A stretch of DNA of 64,000 nt from Arthrobacter sp. U41 (GCF_001750145.1 NZ_CP015732.1:3844001-3908000); one strand, 5' to 3'. Positions 19,326 to 27,305 are shown, counted from the stretch's first letter. Program-made: numbers and translations. The notes: generated by a model from the letters alone, not told the origin.

Positions 19326-20309
19326 TCAGCTGGCGAGCTGGCGGCGTCCGGCCGTGCGCTGCTGCCGGCGGCCGGCGGTGCGCTGGTGGCTGCGGCGCGG
19401 CCGGGGCAGCGCGAGCTTGTCCAGCACGTCAAGAGCCGCGGTGTGTTCGTTGAAGGTGTAGAGGTGCAATCCGGGGGCGCCGGCGTCCAGGGCCGCGTTG
19501 GCCAGGTCCACGGTGGCGCCGACCCCGATGCGGGCGCGCTGGGCATCGCTGTCGGCGGCGGCAAGCCGTTCGATCAGTGCCGGGTCCGGCTCCACGCCGG
19601 TCAGCTCGCCGAGGCGGGTGAGCCGGCGGATGCTGGTCAGCGGCATCACGCCCGGGATGATCGGGATGGTGACGCCGGCCCGGCGTGCCCGGGTCAGCAG
19701 ATCCGCGTATTGCTCGGTGTGGAAGAAGACCTGGGTGATCGCGAAGTCGGCGCCGGAGCGCTGCTTGGCGAGCAGCACCTCGACGTCGTGCGCCTCACTC
19801 GGGGATTCCGGGTGCCGGGTGGGGTACGCGGCGACGCCGACAGCCACCTTGCCGGCGCAAAGCAGCGCGGAGCGGCGCTGTTCGACGCGGCGGATGAGCT
19901 CGATCAGGTCCTGGGCGTAGCGCAGCGAACCCTCGGGAGGGACGGCACCGTCGTTGGGCTGGTCGCCGCGCAAGGCCAGGATGCCGCGCACGCCGACGTC
20001 GAGCAGTTCGCCGATGATCTCGGCGAGCTCCTGGGGGGAGTTCCCCACACAGGTCAGGTGCGCCAGGGGCCGCAGGGTGGTTTCCTGGACGAGGCGGTTG
20101 ATGAGTTCGACGGCGGTGTTCCGGTTGGAGCCGCTGGCGCCGTAGGTCACGGAAACGTAGTCCGGGTCCGTGCTTTCCAGTTCGCCGATGGTGGTCCAGA
20201 GCGATTCAGCCGCCGCGGGCGACCGCGGCGGGAACAGTTCGTAGGACAGTGCGACAGGGGCCGGTCCGGCAAGATTTGGATGGGTGTCAATAAGGCTTGG
20301 TGGAGACAT
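19326..20309 (-). CDS. metF: 5,10-methylenetetrahydrofolate reductase
   Basis: MetF is a flavoprotein that makes 5-methyltetrahydrofolate for methionine synthase. Diagnostic segments are SYELFPPRS (catalytic glutamate region), YVSVTYGASGS, LALRGDQPND, VAAYPTRHPES, ITQVFF and PIIPGVMP. ATG 20309 follows AAGGACGCAA and gives 327 residues. The extreme C-terminus is basic (two near-repeats of RTAGRRQ) and probably disordered. It heads the metF-metE operon behind a promoter near 20551-20579, leaving a leader of about 235 nt. Confidence 0.95.
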   Translation of the reverse strand: MSPPSLIDTHPNLAGPAPVALSYELFPPRSPAAAESLWTTIGELESTDPDYVSVTYGASGSNRNTAVELINRLVQETTLRPLAHLTCVGNSPQELAEIIGELLDVGVRGILALRGDQPNDGAVPPEGSLRYAQDLIELIRRVEQRRSALLCAGKVAVGVAAYPTRHPESPSEAHDVEVLLAKQRSGADFAITQVFFHTEQYADLLTRARRAGVTIPIIPGVMPLTSIRRLTRLGELTGVEPDPALIERLAAADSDAQRARIGVGATVDLANAALDAGAPGLHLYTFNEHTAALDVLDKLALPRPRRSHQRTAGRRQQRTAGRRQLAS

Positions 20310-20334
20310 TTGCGTCCTTGGCTGTGAACACAGA

Positions 20335-20465
20335 CAGCACTGCCCGGAAAACGGGAGCCGTCGGTGAATTGAGTTTGGGGAACACGGAGGAAACTCCAGC
20401 AGGACGCAGCCGCGACTGTTACGCCTGATACGAAGTTGTCCGTGAGCAAATGTCAGGCCCACATG
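20335..20465 (+). ncRNA. Cobalamin-riboswitch-like element, opposite strand to metF
   Basis: Read on the plus strand, the sequence carries the ordered core of a B12 riboswitch: a CCCG-GAAAA-CGGG stem-loop (20343-20355), GGGGAA (20377-20382), GGAGGAAACTCC (20386-20397), CCGCGACTGTTA (20410-20421) and TGTCAGG (20451-20457). These match in order the GGGAA / GGTGNNAATCC / CCCGCNACTGTNA / CAGG elements of the family. The variable stems are short, and one normally conserved U in the GGUG box is A, so this may be a short or degenerate member. The minus strand does not show the consensus. Metabolically it fits metE, but it faces away from metF-metE. Confidence 0.55.
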
Positions 20466-20550
20466 GGGGCACCCACACCCTCCTGGGCCGCCGCGGGGCT
20501 GACCTTTCAGCGGAGGATCGCTGACACGTTACTGAGGTAACTTGGATAGA

Positions 20551-20579
20551 ACTGTACGGGCCACCCGGGAGGCGTTCAA
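20551..20579 (-). promoter_or_regulatory. Putative promoter of metF-metE
   Basis: On the minus strand, TTGAAC (20579-20574) and TACAGT (20556-20551) are separated by exactly 17 bp, a good sigma-A arrangement. Transcription would begin near 20544 and give a leader of about 235 nt that runs through the complement of the riboswitch-like element. Confidence 0.5.
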
Positions 20580-20740
20580 GTCGGCCCCGAATTAAGACGC
20601 ACCTTTACGGCGCATTTCCGGCCCGGACAGAATTTTCTTCGCCAAGGGGCTCCCCGGGGCCTGTCCGTGATCGGTGCCGGAGGCCGGGCCGGCGGGCGCC
20701 GGCACTCCCCATCGGGCCCGTGCAGGACTATCCTTTTGCC

Positions 20741-20944
20741 ATGATCCAGCTTCCAGCCAGCTACCAGGAGTATCTCGCCGGCAAGAGCGAGAGTTTCATC
20801 AACACGGTCCGGCCGATTCTGATGCAGTCGGCGGCGGACAAGTCACACGGTGTCCGGGTCTCCTACAACCCCGGCCCCACCGGCCACCAGGCGCACCTGG
20901 ACGAGTCGATCCCCTTCGGCACGATCATCGAGGACATCGACTGA
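20741..20944 (+). CDS. Conserved-looking small protein (67 aa)
   Basis: The frame MIQLPASYQEYLAGKSESF...GTIIEDID has strong G/C third-position bias and an acidic, soluble composition. A -10-like TATCCT ends six bases before the ATG and there is no Shine-Dalgarno sequence, which suggests a leaderless transcript. It is the first plus-strand gene downstream (276 bp) of the riboswitch-like element, but the leaderless signature argues that it has its own promoter. I do not recognise the family. It converges with the ROK gene, ending 37 bp from it. Confidence 0.65.
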   Translation: MIQLPASYQEYLAGKSESFINTVRPILMQSAADKSHGVRVSYNPGPTGHQAHLDESIPFGTIIEDID

Positions 20945-20980
20945 GGCCATAATCCCCGCCCGGAGGGCCGGGGACCTGCC

Positions 20981-22234
20981 CTAATCCCCCAGCAGGAGGC
21001 GCTGGGAGCGGGGTGCCAGCGTGTGTTCGAGCACGAGGCAGGCGGCGCCGATCGCGCCGACATCCTCGCCGACGCCGGTGCCGACCACCTCGATCGCATG
21101 GATCTTCTTGGTGGCACTGCCCTCCCGGACCAGCTCCGGGATCCGTTGGAGGTAGCGCTGCGAGAGGCAGGTCCAGAACGGTCCGCCGAAGACAACACGG
21201 TCCACATCCAGGGCGTTGGTCACGGTCGAGACGGCCCGGGCCACCAGCACGGCGGAGTGGTCGATGATTTCCACTGCCCTGGGGTCGCCGGCTGCGGCGG
21301 CGGCACACAGTTCCAGGAAGCTCTCCTGGAGGGAGGGGCCGGTCACCTCGGCGAGGGGTCCGTCCAGCACTCCGGCTGCGACGCCCTGGGCGACCAGCAC
21401 CGGGGGGATGCAGGAGGACTTGACGCAACCGCGCAGCCCGCAGTCGCAGGGCGGGCCGTCAGGATCAACCAGGATGTGCCCGATTTCACCGGCGTTCCCC
21501 GACGTGCCGCGCACCACCTCATCGTTGAGCACGATCCCGCAGCCGATTCCGGTGCCCATGTACATAAAGATGAAGCTGCCGGCGCCGCTCGGCCCGCCTG
21601 CCCAGGTCTCCGCCACGGCGGCGCTGGTCACGTCCTTGTCGACGATGGTGGACAGGCCGGTGGCCGCGGCCAGGGCATCGCGGAGCGGCACCCGGTCCCA
21701 GCCGAGCAGGAGCGGAGGGTCGACGACGGTGCCCTCCTCGAGGTCGATCGGTCCGGGCGAGGCGATGCCCAGGCCGGCGATCCTGGCCGGGTCGACGCCG
21801 GAATCCGAGATGAGCTGCTTGATTTCGGCGGCGATGGTGTCGATGACGGCCCCGGCGTCGGTGCCGGCCGGGGTCTTGATCCGGGAATGCTTGACCACGG
21901 CTCCGACCAGGTCCAGCACCACGAACGTGGTCAGGGCCGGATCAAGATGGACGCCCACGGCATACATGCCGGAGGAATTGAGCCGGAGCATGGTCCGTGG
22001 CTTGCCTGGTCCGGTGCCTTCCTTGCCCGCCTCGTAGATGAGGTCCTGGTCCAGGAGACGGCGGGAGATGTTGGAGATTGTCTGCGGGGACAGCCCGACG
22101 ATCTGGGCCAGCTCGACCCGGCTCAGGCCGGCCGGGGAACGCCGGATGGCGTCGAGGATCACGGTGAGGTTGAAGTCCCCCATGCGGGGCAAATTGGTTC
22201 CGCGCCGCGGCGAGGGCTGGCGGATCTCAGTCAC
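20981..22234 (-). CDS. ROK-family transcriptional regulator
   Basis: The N-terminal 70 residues form a MarR-like winged helix (LSRVELAQIVGLSPQTISNISRRLL), followed by the ROK sugar-kinase fold with GTGIGCGIVLN and the zinc-binding signature GEIGHILVD...CDCGLRGCV. Such proteins usually repress sugar-use genes and respond to a sugar or sugar phosphate. The GTG at 22234 follows AGGGG. No sugar transporter or kinase lies next to it, so its regulon is likely elsewhere. Length 417 is somewhat long because of the C-terminal extension. Confidence 0.92.
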   Translation of the reverse strand: MTEIRQPSPRRGTNLPRMGDFNLTVILDAIRRSPAGLSRVELAQIVGLSPQTISNISRRLLDQDLIYEAGKEGTGPGKPRTMLRLNSSGMYAVGVHLDPALTTFVVLDLVGAVVKHSRIKTPAGTDAGAVIDTIAAEIKQLISDSGVDPARIAGLGIASPGPIDLEEGTVVDPPLLLGWDRVPLRDALAAATGLSTIVDKDVTSAAVAETWAGGPSGAGSFIFMYMGTGIGCGIVLNDEVVRGTSGNAGEIGHILVDPDGPPCDCGLRGCVKSSCIPPVLVAQGVAAGVLDGPLAEVTGPSLQESFLELCAAAAAGDPRAVEIIDHSAVLVARAVSTVTNALDVDRVVFGGPFWTCLSQRYLQRIPELVREGSATKKIHAIEVVGTGVGEDVGAIGAACLVLEHTLAPRSQRLLLGD

Positions 22235-22317
22235 TGATAACCCCTAAACGTCTTTGGCTGGGCACTGCTTATGTCAGAATCGTACGTTACGCCCCTGTGA
22301 CCGCCCACCCGCCCGCT

Positions 22318-23496
22318 TCACACTTCGGCTGATTTTCGGATGCTTGCCGTCACAGTGAATTTAGGGTTTCGGCCGACTTCACGGGTAGGGCCGATCAGCC
22401 GCTGCAGGGCGGGCTGGTAGTGCAGGTGGCTGTTGAACACCGTCCAGAGCTCCCCGCCGGGGGCGAGGACCCGCGCGGCCGCCTCAATGAGTTTAACGCC
22501 TGCCCCCGCATGCACCGCCGCGCCGACGTGGAAGGGCGGGTTCAGCAGGATCAAATCGGCGTCTCCGGCCGGCAGCAGGCCCATGGCGTCGTCTTGGAGG
22601 ACAGTGATCTGTGCGCCGAGGCCGTTGGCTTCCGCCGTCGCCCTGGCGGAGTCGACGGCGGCGGCGGACTGGTCGGTGGCCGTGACCCGGGAGCCCGGGT
22701 GGCTGCGGGCGTACATGGCCGCGAGGATCCCGGTGCCGCAGCCCAGGTCAATGGCGTGCCGTGCCGGCGGCATCCGGGGCAGGAACTCCAGCAGGAACCG
22801 GGTGCCGATGTCCAGCCCGGTGCCGGCGAAGACGGCTCCGCGGGCGCACACGGTCAGTCCCAGCTCGGTGTTGACGTCGGTGATGGGGAACGGCGGGGCG
22901 CCGTCGGCGGGCCGGGGGCTGCGGGCCAGCAGGATCCGGGATTTTTGCCGGGCATGCTGGGGCTGGACCTCGCTGAAGTGGCGCTCGAGCACCGCATTCA
23001 TGCCCAGGCTCATGTGTTTGACCCGGCCGCCGGCCAGCAGCACCACGTCGGGGGCGGCGTGGCGGGCGATGGCGTCGGCGATCTCCTCGAGCTCCGCCAG
23101 CGACTTGGGCAGCTGGAGGAGCACCACGGTGGCCCCGGCCAGTAATCCGGCACCGAGCGGAAGCTGCTCGAAGCCGCCGTCGACGCCCAGCTTCCCGGCG
23201 TTGTGGCGAAGGGCACGCTCCCCGGTGATGAGGTCCTGGTGCACCCGGACCGGACCGGTCACCCCGCCGCCGGGGCTGGCTGCGCCGAGAGCAAGGGCCC
23301 CGAGGGTCAGCGCACCGTAGCGGTCCCCCACGATGGCGAGCTGGCTGCCGGGGCGCAGGAAGCCGGCAGCGGACAGGTCCACGGCCGTGTCCAGGAGGAG
23401 CTTGTCCGTGGCGTCCCAGGCCTGCAGGTTGGCGGCCTCCACGTCCGGGAACCTGCCCAGCCGGGAGAAGAGGGATTCAAGGGTGTTGTCCGCCAC
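22318..23496 (-). CDS. Class I SAM-dependent methyltransferase (RlmG/RsmC type)
   Basis: The 392-residue protein has two halves: an N-terminal degenerate methyltransferase-like domain and a C-terminal catalytic domain with DLGCGTGILAA and the N6/N2-methyltransferase motif NPPFHVG. This two-domain layout matches the rRNA guanine-N2 methyltransferases RsmC and RlmG, so 16S or 23S rRNA modification is the likely role. It starts at GTG with a weak ribosome site and lies 26 bp behind a flavoprotein gene. Confidence 0.85.
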   Translation of the reverse strand: MADNTLESLFSRLGRFPDVEAANLQAWDATDKLLLDTAVDLSAAGFLRPGSQLAIVGDRYGALTLGALALGAASPGGGVTGPVRVHQDLITGERALRHNAGKLGVDGGFEQLPLGAGLLAGATVVLLQLPKSLAELEEIADAIARHAAPDVVLLAGGRVKHMSLGMNAVLERHFSEVQPQHARQKSRILLARSPRPADGAPPFPITDVNTELGLTVCARGAVFAGTGLDIGTRFLLEFLPRMPPARHAIDLGCGTGILAAMYARSHPGSRVTATDQSAAAVDSARATAEANGLGAQITVLQDDAMGLLPAGDADLILLNPPFHVGAAVHAGAGVKLIEAAARVLAPGGELWTVFNSHLHYQPALQRLIGPTREVGRNPKFTVTASIRKSAEV

Positions 23497-23522
23497 GCGC
23501 GAGCTGCCGCCTTTTTTGTGAG

Positions 23523-24692
23523 TCAGGGTGTTCGGGCCTGGAGGTTGCGGGCCCCTGCCAACTTATCCTGCTCCCCGAAAATATGCAGGATGGCCGCCAC
23601 CGCGGTCCGGCCGGCCCGGTTGGCGCCGATCGTGGACGAGGACGGACCATAGCCAACCAGGTGGACCCGCGGTTCCGCCGAGACCTGGGTGCCGTCCAGC
23701 GCGATCCCGCCGCCGGGGCCGCGCAGGCGCAGCGGGGCGAGGTGCTCGAGTTCGGCCCGGAAGCCGGTGGCCCAGAGGATCACGTCGGCGTTACGGAAGC
23801 TGCCGTCGGCCAGCCGCACTCCCCCGGGCTCGATGGCGCTGAACATGGGGTGGCGCTCCAGCACCCCGCGGGCGGCGGCCGCGCGCAGTACCGGGGTCCA
23901 GATCAGTCCGGTGACGGCGACGACGCTTTGCGGCGGGAGTCCTTGCCGCACGCGCTCCTCGACGAGGGCGACGGCGTCGTGCCCGGCCTGCCGGTCGAAG
24001 GCGGCGTCCCGCCAGACGGGTTCCCGGCGGGTAAACCAGCTGGTGCTGGTGACGTGGGAGATTTCCTCGAGCAGGCCGACGGCGGAGATGCCGCCGCCGA
24101 CCACAATCACGTGCCGGCCGCGGAACTCCTCGGCGGAGACGTAATCCGCGACGTGCAGCTGCCGGCCGCGGAAGCTCGCCTGGCCCGGGTAGATCGGCCA
24201 GAACGGCCGGGTCCACGTGCCGGTGGCGTTCATGACGCCCCGGGCGGTCCAGTCGCCGCGGGAGGTGGTGATCCGCAGCCGGCCGGCCGGGTCGTTGTCC
24301 TCCCGGGAGACGGCCCGGACCTTGACGGGACGTTCGATGGCCAGCGCGAGCTGGTGTTCGTAGCCGCCGAAGTAGCGGGTCAGGAAGCTTGAGCTGGCTT
24401 CGTCCGGGTCGACGGAGGGCTGCGGGATGCCGGGCAGGTCGCTGATGCCGTTCACGGTGGCCATCAGCAGGCTCTTCCAGCGGTGGCGCCAGGCTCCGCC
24501 GGGGCCGTCCTCGGAGTCCAGGACGATGTAGCTTTTGGCCGGCCCCCGGGGTGGATCCCGGTCCTCTGTCCCGGTCGCCGCCGGGACAAAGCCCCGGCGC
24601 TGCAGGTGGTAGGCAGCGGAGAGACCCGCTTGGCCTGCGCCGATGACGACGACGTCGGCGGGCCTGACCGGGCCGTCATTCGCTGCGGTCAT
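23523..24692 (-). CDS. NAD(P)/FAD-dependent flavin monooxygenase-like protein
   Basis: The N-terminus carries a FAD loop (VVVIGAGQAGLSAAYHL) and the middle an NADPH loop (VIVVGGGISAVGLLEE), with DVILWATGFR near the C-terminus. This matches flavin-containing monooxygenase or thioredoxin-reductase-like single-subunit oxidoreductases. ATG 24692 places the FAD loop at residues 13-25 and gives 389 residues; sequence further upstream belongs to the neighbouring gene in another frame. It lies 14 bp behind yjdM and may be co-transcribed. Substrate unknown. Confidence 0.87.
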   Translation of the reverse strand: MTAANDGPVRPADVVVIGAGQAGLSAAYHLQRRGFVPAATGTEDRDPPRGPAKSYIVLDSEDGPGGAWRHRWKSLLMATVNGISDLPGIPQPSVDPDEASSSFLTRYFGGYEHQLALAIERPVKVRAVSREDNDPAGRLRITTSRGDWTARGVMNATGTWTRPFWPIYPGQASFRGRQLHVADYVSAEEFRGRHVIVVGGGISAVGLLEEISHVTSTSWFTRREPVWRDAAFDRQAGHDAVALVEERVRQGLPPQSVVAVTGLIWTPVLRAAAARGVLERHPMFSAIEPGGVRLADGSFRNADVILWATGFRAELEHLAPLRLRGPGGGIALDGTQVSAEPRVHLVGYGPSSSTIGANRAGRTAVAAILHIFGEQDKLAGARNLQARTP

Positions 24693-24706
24693 GCCGGTCG
24701 TGCCGG

Positions 24707-25060
24707 TCAGATCTTCTTGACCACGCTGGATTTCAGCTGCATGGGACCGACGCCGTCGACCTTGCAGTCGATGTCGTGGTCCCCGACGCCGTTGACGAGC
24801 CGGATGCCCCGGACTTTGGTGCCGACCTTGATGACGGTGGAACTGCCCTTGATTTTGAGGTCCTTGATAACCGTGACGGTGTCCCCGTCTGCGAGGATGT
24901 TGCCGACGGCGTCCTTGATCGGCTTCGCTTCCTGAACTTCGGACTCCGGCTCCGCGGCCGGCGACCACTCGTGGGCGCACTCCGGACAGACCAGGAGCGC
25001 CCCCATCTCGTAGGTGTATTCACTGGAGCATTCGGGGCACGGGGGCAGGGTCTCGTTCAC
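24707..25060 (-). CDS. yjdM: PhnA/YjdM-family zinc-ribbon protein
   Basis: Two CxxC pairs at the N-terminus (CPECSSEY and CPECAHEW) form a zinc ribbon, followed by the beta-barrel domain [19 protein letters not shown] typical of the PhnA/YjdM family. The family was named for phosphonate use but its role is not settled, and no phosphonate genes are present. The GTG at 25060 is preceded by TAATAT seven bases earlier (25073-25068), so the transcript may be leaderless. Its upstream region contains one copy of the 26-bp direct repeat. Confidence 0.9.
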   Translation of the reverse strand: MNETLPPCPECSSEYTYEMGALLVCPECAHEWSPAAEPESEVQEAKPIKDAVGNILADGDTVTVIKDLKIKGSSTVIKVGTKVRGIRLVNGVGDHDIDCKVDGVGPMQLKSSVVKKI

Positions 25061-25091
25061 GTCCCCAATATTAGTCGAGCGGGCGGGACCC

Positions 25092-25117
25092 GGCCCGTGG
25101 AAGCTGCATTGCTAAGC
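25092..25117 (+). repeat. 26-bp direct repeat, left copy
   Basis: This copy begins GGCCCGTGGAAG and ends GCATTGCTAAGC, identical over 26 bases to 26792-26817. The two copies lie exactly 1700 bp apart in the same orientation and bracket the ZIP transporter block. Confidence 0.9.
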
Positions 25118-25168
25118 CGCCGACCCGGCTCCCGAGGGACGGGGACCTGCGGTGAGCAGTAACCGTAG

Positions 25169-25414
25169 TCAGTGCGGGCGTCTGGGGCCAGCTGCCATCC
25201 ATCCGGTAACGCCGCCGAGCACAGTGAGGCCGGGAACGAGATTCCACGACAGACCCTGCAGCTCCCGGAGCAACCCGGGGCTGGCCTCCAGCACCGGGGT
25301 GATCAGCAGGTATGCGACGGATGCCAGCACGAAGCCTGCGGCTGCCCCGCCGAGCGCTCCCCACAGCCTCAGACGGCGTTCCCGTCTGCCCGGTGCCGGG
25401 GACGGTGGAGTCAT
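25169..25414 (-). CDS. Small membrane protein (81 aa)
   Basis: After a basic N-terminus (GRRERRLRLWG) come two hydrophobic segments, about residues 17-42 and 58-74, so the product is probably a two-pass inner-membrane protein with both ends inside. AGGAGGG precedes two adjacent ATG codons; the second (25414) has the better spacing. It follows the ZIP gene by 26 bp on the same strand and is likely co-transcribed. No family recognised; a role alongside the transporter is only inferred from position. Confidence 0.6.
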   Translation of the reverse strand: MTPPSPAPGRRERRLRLWGALGGAAAGFVLASVAYLLITPVLEASPGLLRELQGLSWNLVPGLTVLGGVTGWMAAGPRRPH

Positions 25415-25440
25415 CATGGCCCTCCTGGGGTTGTCTGGGT

Positions 25441-26178
25441 TTACGCAAAAGTGACGGCGAGCAGAAACAGCCCGCCGAGGCCCAGAACAAAGCTGAGCGT
25501 GTGGGAGAGCTTGGCTACGGCGCTTGCGTCGGCGGTGAACTGCGGGATCAGGTCGGCTGCCGCAATGTAGATGAAATTGCCGGCCGCGAAGGGGACAAGG
25601 AAGGCCACGTTTAGAGTGCCGGAGAGCCCGTAGGCCGTGACCCCGCCGATCAGGAACGTCAGTGCCGAGGCGACATTGAACATCAGTGCGTGACGGCGGC
25701 TCCACCCGCTGTGGACGAGGAGCCCGAAATCGCCAAGTTCCTGGGGAATCTCGTGAGCGGCCGCGACGAGCCACGTGATGATCCCAAGCCTGATATCCAG
25801 GACGAAAGCACTGCCAACCGCCAGGCCCCCGATGAAGTTATGCAACCCGTCGGCCATGAGAATCAAGTATCCCACCGGACGGTGTGCACTTTTGCTGCGG
25901 TGGCAATGATGCCAGTGCAGGAACTGCTCCAACACCAGAAATGACACGAACCCGAGAGCCAGCGACCCGTAGACGGCCAGGACATTCCCCACGGCCTCCA
26001 CCGCTTCCGGGAGCATGTGGAACAGCGCGCCGCCGAGGAGGGATCCGGCGGCCAGGGCCACCAATGGAAGGACAACCCGTCCAAAGTATTTCTCCGGGAG
26101 TAGGAGCGTCACACTGCCGACCAGGGCCAGGGAACTCATCAGTACACCGCTGATCACAATCCACACCAGGGTCGGCAC
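25441..26178 (-). CDS. ZIP-family divalent metal transporter
   Basis: The 245-residue protein has seven or eight hydrophobic helices and the ZIP metal-site motifs: ADGLHNFIGGLAVG in helix IV and AAHEIPQELGDFGLLVHSG in helix V. A short histidine-rich loop (HWHHCHRSKSAHRP) is typical of the cytosolic loop that handles zinc. GTG 26178 is chosen because AGGAGAG lies six bases upstream. Such proteins move zinc or other divalent metals toward the cytoplasm. It belongs to the repeat-flanked block and is less GC-rich than the neighbours. Confidence 0.9.
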   Translation of the reverse strand: MPTLVWIVISGVLMSSLALVGSVTLLLPEKYFGRVVLPLVALAAGSLLGGALFHMLPEAVEAVGNVLAVYGSLALGFVSFLVLEQFLHWHHCHRSKSAHRPVGYLILMADGLHNFIGGLAVGSAFVLDIRLGIITWLVAAAHEIPQELGDFGLLVHSGWSRRHALMFNVASALTFLIGGVTAYGLSGTLNVAFLVPFAAGNFIYIAAADLIPQFTADASAVAKLSHTLSFVLGLGGLFLLAVTFA

Positions 26179-26281
26179 GCTCGCTTGCTCTCCTGCCTCA
26201 GAATGACATAACTGCCCTCTTGCTCGGGCCACGGCGCCGTTGTAAAACGTAGGCATGCGCCCGGCGAAAAGGAGGCCAGCC

Positions 26282-26353
26282 ATGTCCTGCCATCACTGCA
26301 ACGGCGATGCCTCCGGCATCCCGTCGCCGAGACACCGAAGTAGCGTTCGTTAG
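26282..26353 (+). CDS. Possible 23-aa Cys/His peptide
   Basis: The ATG is preceded by an excellent ribosome site, AAAAGGAGG with six bases spacing, stronger than at most genes in the window. The peptide begins MSCHHCNGDASGIPSP, with a CHHC cluster that could bind a metal ion. It is divergent from the ZIP transporter, which supports a metal-linked role only by position. Its last codons overlap the end of the 71-aa gene on the other strand. With so few codons, coding potential cannot be judged from composition. Confidence 0.3.
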   Translation: MSCHHCNGDASGIPSPRHRSSVR

Positions 26354-26565
26354 TCCGTGTGTTTCTTGTCCTCCACCCAGGTGTGGCCTTGTTCGTCGCG
26401 TTCCACTTCCAGCTCGGAAATTTGTTCGTCCGACATCAATTCCGCTTCGTCGTGCTTGTGAACGACCTGGGTGGTTGAGTCACCCCGGTCAGCCGGTCCG
26501 AACACGGCCCTAAAATGCCCCGTCGCACGCATGAATCGGTCTACAAAACGTGGTTTGCTCACCAT
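26350..26565 (-). CDS. Hypothetical protein (71 aa)
   Basis: A small, highly charged soluble protein beginning MVSKPRFVDRFMRATGHF and ending VEDKKHTD. GGAGG lies nine bases before the ATG. The acidic middle (HDEAELMSDEQISELEVERDE) probably forms a helix. No family recognised. It lies inside the repeat-flanked block, on the same strand as the ZIP gene but about 170 bp upstream of it. Confidence 0.5.
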   Translation of the reverse strand: MVSKPRFVDRFMRATGHFRAVFGPADRGDSTTQVVHKHDEAELMSDEQISELEVERDEQGHTWVEDKKHTD

Positions 26566-26846
26566 TCAGATGCACCTCCCTCTGCCAACACGCGGTTGTA
26601 GGTGACCGTACAGCGCCCTCCCGCATCGGGCTAGGGCCGAAGGCCCGGCCTTCAGGTGTCTCATGAAATGTGAGACAGGTTGGTTTCTTGTGAGGTGGCC
26701 GCAGGACGGGGCTCGGTATCGCTGGTGAACTTGCCCAGGCAGTCATCGGCGGACCGAACCGGGCCATCAACCCTGCGGACATCCGCGGCCGGGCCCGTGG
26801 AAGCTGCATTGCTAAGCTGGCTCGACACAGCGAAGGCGGCACACCC
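26566..26846. other. Gene-free stretch with an inverted repeat
   Basis: No gene is supported. TGTCTCA (26657-26663) and TGAGACA (26671-26677) form an inverted repeat with a seven-base spacer, which could be an operator or a remnant of a mobile-element end. The right copy of the 26-bp repeat lies at 26792-26817, followed by the leader of the DoxX-like gene. Confidence 0.4.
26792..26817 (+). repeat. 26-bp direct repeat, right copy
   Basis: Identical to 25092-25117. It ends 29 bp before the DoxX-like start codon, just as the left copy begins 31 bp before the yjdM start on the other strand. Together they look like two halves of one former divergent promoter region. Confidence 0.9.
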
Positions 26847-27305
26847 ATGACTCACACCCCGGTTCAATCCGACGGCACGGTTTCCCGGCTGCGCCTGGTC
26901 TGGCGCACCGCCGGGCGGCTGGTGCTGGGCGGGTTCCTGCTGGTGGCCGGCATCAGCCACCTCTGGTGGAGCCGGGAAGCCTTCTACGCGCAGGTGCCGC
27001 CCTGGCTCCCGCTGGACCGGGATTTTGTGGTGGTCGCCTCGGGATTGGTGGAGATCGCCCTGGGCCTGGGCCTGCTGCTGCTCAGGCGGCGGCGGGTGGC
27101 CCTCGGGTGGATTGTTGCGGCCTTCTTCGTGGCGGTCTTCCCGGGCAACATCTCGCAGTTCGCCACCGGCACCGATTCGTTCGGCCTGGATTCGGACCTG
27201 AGCCGCGGAATCCGCTTGCTCTTCCAGCCGGTGCTTGTGCTGTGGGCCTTGTGGTCCACGGGTGCGTGGAGGGCCTGGCGGGAGAGCCGGCGAGGCGGCC
27301 AGTAA
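26847..27305 (+). CDS. DoxX-like membrane protein
   Basis: The 152-residue protein has four hydrophobic segments; the first (LVLGGFLLVAGISHLWW) and the pattern of short loops match DoxX/DUF4267-type integral membrane proteins. The motif FPGNISQFATGTDSFGLD follows helix three. GAAGG precedes the ATG. Function in this subgroup is unknown. It is probably a single-gene unit, ending before a GC-rich hairpin (CCCCCGGGGG at 27312-27321) and the convergent tRNA-Ala terminator. Confidence 0.75.
   Translation: MTHTPVQSDGTVSRLRLVWRTAGRLVLGGFLLVAGISHLWWSREAFYAQVPPWLPLDRDFVVVASGLVEIALGLGLLLLRRRRVALGWIVAAFFVAVFPGNISQFATGTDSFGLDSDLSRGIRLLFQPVLVLWALWSTGAWRAWRESRRGGQ

Noticed and set aside
20310..20560. A SAM-IV or SAH riboswitch in the metF leader on the minus strand
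   Set aside because: GTGGGTGCCCC recalls part of SAM-IV, but the GGCAACCCTCC block and the flanking helices are missing; SAH consensus blocks are also absent.
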